Below, in pieces: positions 58,243 through 64,000 of a DNA stretch of 64,000 bases; position 1 is the stretch's first letter; each line of letters opens with the position of its first letter. Both the position numbers and the translations under genes were made by a program. The notes beneath the pieces are model-generated. The model was not told the origin of the DNA and did no database searches. It saw nothing but the letters and a program-made list of their open reading frames with translations. Where the stretch lies: NCBI GenBank assembly GCA_030549335.1, contig CM060194.1, forward strand, positions 56,634,547-56,698,546. Direction: 5' to 3'. The DNA is from Pontederia crassipes. Lineage: Eukaryota; Streptophyta; Magnoliopsida; Commelinales; Pontederiaceae.

Positions 58243-59183
58243 GCCTATGAGACAAAGAGAATAACATATCACGGTCTATACTCACCTTTGGCACCCTTTT
58301 GGGTCAAGGATTTTATTTCCTCACAACGATATAAATATGCAGAAGGTCCCTAAAGAATGCAGACACATGTGATCGCGAATATTATTATCCCCGCTCATGC
58401 ATGGATACTTTTACCTTTCCTTAAAAAAAAGAAGAAATAAATAAATAAATAAATAATACTCACTCTGCCAGCTTGGAAATGTGGTGTTAAACTTGATGAA
58501 TCGTATTCTTTGCTTCGGATGATATTAGCAAAGCTAATTAAGCGATGGAGTGGTGATATATAGGTACCCAAAGCCTACAAGTTTCGGTGGTACGAACTTA
58601 TGCGTAAGAAGAACAATATGGCGTATGGTTAGTCATAGTAATTATAATGGTTTTTTTTTCATTGCGTCATCTCTACTTCCAAAATATTTCCAGTTAACTC
58701 CAATTCCTTAAAAATATTACGTTTTCAATTATTAATATTTTTATTTTTATTATATTACTTCTTTACTACTAAATAATAAGACATGAGAAATTTATAAAAA
58801 TATTTTTGAAAAAAAAAGAGAGGAAATGTTCAAGTGGCCCTGTTTGATATTTTACTCTTTACGACTAAAAACTAATTTATTAAATAGAAAAAAATTAACA
58901 CAAAAGTTAACACTGTTTAAGTTCGAGCTAATCAGACACGGCGTGGAATAACAGAAAAAAAACGAATACAGCCACCCGCATGCAATTACGTTGTCATCAT
59001 TCAGCGAGGGGTCAAGGTTGCGGTCATATCATATATATGGCTGATTGCTATCTGCATGCCCCATCCATCCATCAAAATACAGGACGGCCAGGATTTGGTA
59101 CTCCCTTCGCACCCTCACCCCCAATCACATTAGTCACGGTCTTATTCAATATTACATCATTATATATATATAATAAAAGAAAA
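56936..59183. other. Unassigned region with CT microsatellite
   Basis: Moderately GC-rich DNA at 57100-58100 contains several short ORFs (for example 57418-57804 plus, 128 codons, hydrophobic with no known domain). No splice-supported gene is visible. GCATGCATGCA near 57158 and the long CT run are typical of plant 5' UTR or promoter DNA, so it may flank a gene beyond recognition. Nothing further was seen from 58260 to 59183. Confidence 0.35.
58160..58240. repeat. (CT)n microsatellite
   Basis: About 40 uninterrupted CT units. Such GA/CT runs bind BBR/BPC proteins in plants, but no adjacent gene was identified. Confidence 0.95.
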
Positions 59184-59328
59184 ATGCTAAATCCTCCTAA
59201 AAGTTTAGCCTAAAAATTCTCCTAATACTCACATTTTTAATTTATCCTAAAAAGTTGATAAAATTATATCTAATGTCACAGTGAGAGAATTAGGAGGATA
59301 TATCCTCCTAATTAGGAGAATATAGCAT
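59184..59328. mobile_element. Small MITE, about 145 bp
   Basis: ATGCTAAATCCTCCTAA at the left and the inverse TTAGGAGAATATAGCAT at the right form imperfect terminal repeats. TAGGAGGATATATCCTCCTA near the right end is a further palindrome. The target duplication is unclear. Confidence 0.55.
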
Positions 59329-59337
59329 CTCCCATAA

Positions 59338-60093
59338 TAAAATGCACCTCCAAAACACCCTATTCTCGGCATTCCTCATAGCACATTTGAGCTGTTCATT
59401 GTGAAATCAACGGTTGATGCACAAAGTCTCTTCTCTTCTTCGTTCATCTTCCTTCACTTCTCTCTTCTTTGTCGGAGAGCAAAACTGCAAGCGAGCCATT
59501 GTTCATCGCCACGGATCAGACCATTTGATCCTTCCCTCTTCATCGAATAAAACAAATCTGCAAGAGATTGCGAGCGAGCAATACCTTTGAGATCGTGACC
59601 GTTGCCGAACTCTCCACTTGTCGCAGACCGGAGATCATGAGCGATGGCCGCCCTTCGGCAAACTCTTCGCTTTAGAGATCGCGACCCTCGTCGAACTCGC
59701 CGGTTGTCACGGATGGAGATCTGAAAGTCGAAGTAGCTCCCAGTAGCCGCTCATGGACGATGTCGCCTTCACTCACTCCTGTAGGCTGAATGAGCAGAGG
59801 AGGAATCGCCGACCTTCACTTCGCCTTGCCGCCAGTGGAGGAGGGTTTGGATCTGGCGATGATTGAGATTTGTCTGGCGTCAGCACCCATGAATGTGTCA
59901 TCTTGGCCGAGCTCCCTCCTAGCAGACGCTGCCGTGGGGGAATTGGCCGCCTCCGCAGACGACTGCGAGTGGTTGCTGCCACACGAGAAGAGAACATAGG
60001 TTGAGTGCTTGATCAATCATTGATTTATCAATGGACGACTCACATGCGCTCTAGAGGGATACTGAGAATAGGGTGCTCTGGAGGTGCATTTTA
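59338..60093. mobile_element. Inverted-repeat element with GC-rich filler (possible Pack-MULE)
   Basis: TAAAATGCACCTCCAAAACA at 59338 and the inverse GAGGTGCATTTTA ending at 60093 are the tips of terminal repeats about 35 bp long. CCCATA occurs on both sides. The interior (59400-60000) is far more GC-rich than the surroundings and open on both strands (59790-59999 plus, 59773-59997 minus). It has no recognised domain. This resembles Mutator-like elements that have picked up gene fragments, but the source gene cannot be named. Confidence 0.55.
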
Positions 60094-60094
60094 C

Positions 60095-60097
<3 letters not shown>

Positions 60098-60153
<56 letters not shown>

Positions 60154-60315
60154 TAAATAATATGTCTTTCGTTTAACTAGAATAAAAAAGTGTATATATA
60201 TATATGTGTGTGTGTAAATAATATGTCCTTCGTTTAACTAGAATAAAAAAGTATATATATATATATATATGAGTAAATAATATGTCCCTCGTTTAACCAG
60301 AATAAAAAAGTATAC
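60098..60315. repeat. Minisatellite with TA runs
   Basis: Three units of GTAAATAATATGTC.(T/C)TCGTTTAAC.AG plus AATAAAAAAGT start near 60152, 60213 and 60272, separated by TA/TG runs. The last unit continues into the foldback-like DNA that follows. Confidence 0.85.
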
Positions 60316-60642
60316 TCCTTCAAGTTAGGTGTGGTAAATATATGGTCATCCAATTTTAATTTATTCGAACATTATTTTTGTTACACATGTTATCCTTCTA
60401 ATTGTCGATAACAAATTTTCCAATGTGGCATAAAGATAATAAAATATATAATAAAAATAATATAAAGAATTAGTAAAAATAAGAAAGACGGTAACCACAT
60501 GACTGTTGTCTCTCGTCGAAGTCGAAGAAAGGGAGGCGCCCCCTCATCCTCTCCTCTCCAATGCTAAAGGGGAAGAGGGGGAGGGGGCACCCCCTCTGCC
60601 CCTTCAACGTTGAAGAGGAAAGGTCCCGCCTCTATGCGCGCA
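60316..60642. mobile_element. Fragment of a foldback element, cut by an LTR retroelement
   Basis: The text CCAATGTGGCATAAAGATAA with AATAAAATATATAATAAAAA resembles the inner arm of the element at 54533 (CAACGTGGCATAATAAAATA). It is followed by a GC-rich, CCCCCTC/GAGGGGG-rich centre (60530-60620), as in that element. The second arm is absent because the LTR at 60643 begins here. Its other half should lie beyond the window. Confidence 0.4.
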
Positions 60643-61967
60643 TGTCATGGGGTCATTCTCGGACACTAGACCACGTGCGACGACTAGGCAGATAGGCACT
60701 TAGCCAAGTCTGTTTTGAGTTTGCAGCTGAAGTTTTATGGTCGAGACGACTATGCCGAGAGTCGCTCTTATAGACATTCAATCACGAACATGACTAGAGT
60801 GTTGGACTACTCGTCATGGGACCGTGGCATTAGCGCGTTGCGGCACTAATGCAGGCGCTTGGGCGCTTAAAGTTCGAAGGGGTGACTAAGGGATCACGGG
60901 ACGCCACGAAGGGACACCGATGTGGGTTGCCACCCCACGCTTATGTCCATGACACTAGAATTAAAGGAAAGCTTACTTGTATTAAATATAATGAAACATA
61001 ACATACAATTGGGCATCGGAAGGCACTATTGAATTCCTCCCAGTGTACCGTAGGTATAGGAGTCTTATTACATATTGAAGATGCAAAAAACGTACCCTAC
61101 GGGGCTGTTTGGCAACTGGAACTAGACGTCTGGTTCCGCCTGGTTCCAGCCGATTCCGTCAAACGATGTGACATTTGGCGAAACCCGAGACAGAACTCGA
61201 TTACAAAAAAAGGGGTCACATGACCCCTTTTTCCTTGCCGTGGTTCCACCAAAATGGTGGAAACAGGCACCATACCAGCCGCCATTGTTTTTTTTTTTGA
61301 ATTCACGTGTTGGTTTTTTTTAATTTCATTATTCTTTTTTTCTTTCTTTATTCTCTCTCTCACACGTATATGTTATAAAATAATTTATTTATTAACTAAA
61401 AATTATTTATTATAACATATTAATATAATATTATTTCTTACTTATTATTTCATTAAAAAATTTATATTTTACTACATATAATTATTAAAATAAGATTTTT
61501 TTTAATTTAAATAAATTATTTTTTAACGAATTTTTTAAAATAATTTTTTAAATTTTTACTTCTATTTTTATTTACTAATAATATTATATTTATAATATCA
61601 ATTATGATTTCAGAATCTAAAATTAATCCATCACATCTATTTTTCCTATCACATCAACTACCTTATTTCTCACCATCAAATTCCACTCCATTCAAACGCA
61701 ACTAGAACTACGAAAACTTGATGGAACGTCTGGTTCCCGTTGCCAAACGGTCCCTATGGGAACGTCATCTACTTGGCCATTCATAAGGACGGCCTTACAA
61801 AATAAATGCCCTAAGGGCGGATAACTTGGTACTCCGCAATATTATGCAGTGCGGGACGGCTGCATGTGTTCCATTGTTTCGGCACTGAAAAGCCGAGAGC
61901 TATAAGTTGAGCGGCATTAGTGTCGCGAGGCTTCACGCTTCGTGTCACGAAAAAATGCCCCATGACA
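60643..61967 (-). repeat. 3' LTR of the right-edge retroelement, containing a MITE
   Basis: Perfect inverse tips TGTCATGGGG and CCCCATGACA mark an LTR of about 670 bp, lengthened to 1325 bp by the MITE at 61100-61753. The interior side is followed by TTCTCCCCCACC, the complement of a purine tract. Confidence 0.8.
61100..61753. mobile_element. Tourist/Harbinger-like MITE inside the LTR
   Basis: GGGGCTGTTTGGCAAC at the left and the inverse GTTGCCAAACGGTCC at the right enclose an AT-rich centre. CTA is present on both sides. Removing the insert restores a continuous CGTACCCTATGGGAACG in the LTR. A 3-bp CTA duplication and GTTTGG-type tips fit PIF/Harbinger MITEs. It is non-coding; an ORF at 61097-61363 is a shadow. 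Confidence 0.75.
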
Positions 61968-61979
61968 TTCTCCCCCACC
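61968..61979 (-). other. Polypurine tract of the right-edge retroelement
   Basis: The minus strand reads GGTGGGGGAGAA directly before the TGTCATGGGG start of the LTR. It fixes the element's orientation as minus. Confidence 0.75.
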
Positions 61980-64000
61980 AAAGTCGGCGACGCCCCCGAC
62001 GCCATTGTCCGGACTTCCTCGGGGTCTTCGTCTTGAGTTTTGACTTCGCTTGTCTCGTTCAATTCTGTCTTCTTTTGCCTTGACTTCTACTTCACCAGCA
62101 TCACGCAATGCCAGGAATGCCCGCTCCTTGGGGTCTCGCTGAGGACTCCTCCCTCAGGCATGCTTCGCTTGCTGATGCTTCGTCCAATCCGGAGTCATCA
62201 CTTGTTCAGCGCTAGTGGAGTACGCCATGTGCGGTCTGACTTCATCAAGCAACTATCCGTCCATCAAGTCTCTATTTGCTTCACTTCTCTTCGACTTGTG
62301 CAGCGTCAACTTGTGTGGTTTGACTTCTTTGGAGGTGAAACAACTCTTATATGCCTTCAGGAATAGCACGGAGAAAAATTGTCTCAGGGTCGTGTAGAAC
62401 ACGATGAAGAGTCTCGCCATTCGACCTGCATGACTTGACTCGATGCCTTTATGTTGCAGGTGACCACAATACAAAGTCTCCCTTCCGTCGAATGCGAAAT
62501 ACGGGATCATCTCACCCTCGATGATCGTTCTTGGATTTCGACTGCTTGAAACAGCACAAGCTCTTTGATGATGACATTTGTAACTTGTCTGCTTCGGATG
62601 CTTTGGGTCCCTATGAAGAGCGACAAGAGTCTTCCCACGGATGCTTTGGGACATTTCAGTCTCTTTGTGGGCTTGACTCAATATCTCCATGTTGCAAATG
62701 GTTGCAACGTAAGTCTTCCATACCTTTGTCGAACGAAGAGCACAAGATCACCTCCTCCTTGGCGATCACCTGATGTTTCGGCAGTCTTGAGGCGGGACAA
62801 GGTTCTTTGATATAGCAATCCACGCTTTGTCCATTCTGAGTCGCCATAGTGGGCGACAAGAGTCTCCCCACGTTCCCTTGTGGTTCAACTCGCTGTCCTC
62901 AAGTTGCCGATGGCTGCAATGTTAAGTCCTTCGTCCGTCGAGTATTGAGAGCGGTTTCACCTTCCCCTTGGTGGACATGCTCGATGGCTTGTGGTGGAAC
63001 AAGATTCTTTGATATAACATTCCGCACCTTGTCCACTCCCAATCGCTATAGTGAGCGACGTCGGGAGTCTCCCCACATGTGCCTGTGGTTCGACTCGATT
63101 CTCCAGCTTCGATGGACGATCTTTGTCTTTGGCATAAGTAGCTTCCTCCTTGTGACTTGAGCTTCTCTTCTCCACCATTGCCCTTGCCCAAGCGTTTTGG
63201 TGGTATGGCACTTGTCACGATTTACTTGGCAGCAACAACTAGTGAACGGAGGTTGGACGATCCTGTCATTCCAACTCCTTCCTAGTTCAAAACTTCTAAC
63301 CCCTCTGCTTGAAGAGCACCAATATTGGGTCTTCATCCTCCTAGGAACACTGTAGGCGGAGCTCGTTAATACCTTTCACGACCTTCTTCAACATGCCCAT
63401 CTGGCCGATGCTGAACAAAGCGACCTTGACCTCCAGTCCCAACTTGTCAAGGCTTGCATAATTGATGAGCTACCACTTCTTCTGTTCCATGTCTCAATGG
63501 GATGCATGTTTGCCACATTCCACATTGTCGCGATGGCAACGTCATCCTGAGTTTGCCACATCTTGCAGGGTTCTTGGGATATGCCTTCTTCTGATCTTGG
63601 GACCTCCTTTGAAGCTTAGGCAACACCTTTGGGGTATGGACGGGGCGAGATCGTTGTGCTCGTTCACGAAAAGGATGCACCTTAGATGCTCGTCCGTCCG
63701 TAATTTGGACAAAGTAATGTCATTACGCTTGTCGGCAGGGATCATGCGCCTTTGACATACTTGTCCATCGGACGGCTGACCCTTGTGGAAGAATAGCCGT
63801 TCTGAGTTTTCAACGAACCATGAGGATGTTCGTGAAGATGTTTCACTTGGATAAGCGGATTGCGGTTGGTGAACTCATGGCATGAGCTCTCAACATCACC
63901 TCCATCTCCATTCGAAGGGACGACATCGTCAGTGTGTCCTTCGAAACATTTGGATTGCGATTCTTGGAGGCCGCTTCGATTACTCGAGACGTTGTCCGAG

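Larger units (their letters stand above)
60643..64000 (-). mobile_element. LTR retrotransposon, 3' LTR and part of the interior (runs off the window)
   Basis: A left-hand LTR (60643-61967) is followed by a purine tract (on the minus strand) and at least 2 kb of interior in minus orientation. The interior has no long open frame on either strand and contains diverged repeated phrases (ATCTCCATGTTGCAAATGG-like and AGAGTCTCCCCACGTTCCC-like, near 62470-63120). No reverse transcriptase, integrase or gag domain was recognised, so the superfamily is open. It looks heavily broken. The other LTR and the target duplication lie outside the window. Confidence 0.7.

Noticed and set aside
62040-63755. Short ORFs on both strands at the right edge
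   Set aside because: They lie in the interior of a decayed LTR retroelement with no recognised domain. None is supported as a separate gene.
1-64000. tRNA, rRNA and other structural RNA genes
   Set aside because: None recognised by eye. The tRNA-like matches seen are only the primer sites of LTR elements.

Overview
This is a stretch of plant nuclear DNA dominated by transposable elements, with one clear host gene. That gene is an intronless, GC-rich aromatic amino acid decarboxylase at 11255-12736 on the minus strand. It looks complete, has a TATA box at the right distance, and carries residues that predict a tyrosine/DOPA substrate. The rest is AT-rich DNA packed with plant-type transposons (CACTA/Spm, PIF/Harbinger, Mutator-like MITEs, L1 LINE, TRIMs, LTR retroelements). 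An angiosperm is certain in practice. The high GC of the decarboxylase in an AT-rich background hints at a monocot, but the species cannot be named.

Layout. 1-650: decayed 3' end of an L1 LINE (RNase H), then a TRIM relic. 1291-4849: a direct duplication of about 1.3-1.5 kb that carries the left end of a CACTA element. It ends next to a 40-bp relic of a decarboxylase gene (4850-4888). 7427-10175: CACTA element A, with TTT target duplication, a TATA box and a transposase fragment. 11255-12736: the decarboxylase. 13959-15253 and 16359-17663: non-autonomous CACTA elements F and B. 18363-20500: a TRIM and MITE-like DNA. About 20500-29000: a decayed PIF/Harbinger region with both its Myb/SANT-like gene and its DDE transposase. 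It has been hit by a Mutator-like MITE, a solo LTR and CACTA element C. 29248-35392 and 35592-43041: two large CACTA elements (D and E) that keep parts of the transposase genes. 43405-53321: a structurally complete Ty3/gypsy (Tekay-like chromovirus) element with TTAAC target duplications and a broken coding region. 53365-57000: an unidentified coding-like segment, a large palindromic foldback element and a third TRIM. 57000-59180: unassigned DNA with a long CT microsatellite. 59184-60642: small inverted-repeat elements and a minisatellite. 60643 to the window end: the 3' LTR (with a Tourist-like MITE inside it) and part of the interior of another minus-strand LTR retroelement.

The most notable structure is the CACTA population. 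Seven elements or fragments fall into three groups, each with its own subterminal repeat. Most carry a GC-rich block near one end, in some cases next to a TATA-like sequence, which looks like a promoter and leader module. No CRISPR, rRNA or tRNA gene was recognised. I found no convincing new system. The best candidates for follow-up are the decarboxylase relic beside the duplicated CACTA end, the three subterminal codes, and the unidentified segment at 53365-53750.
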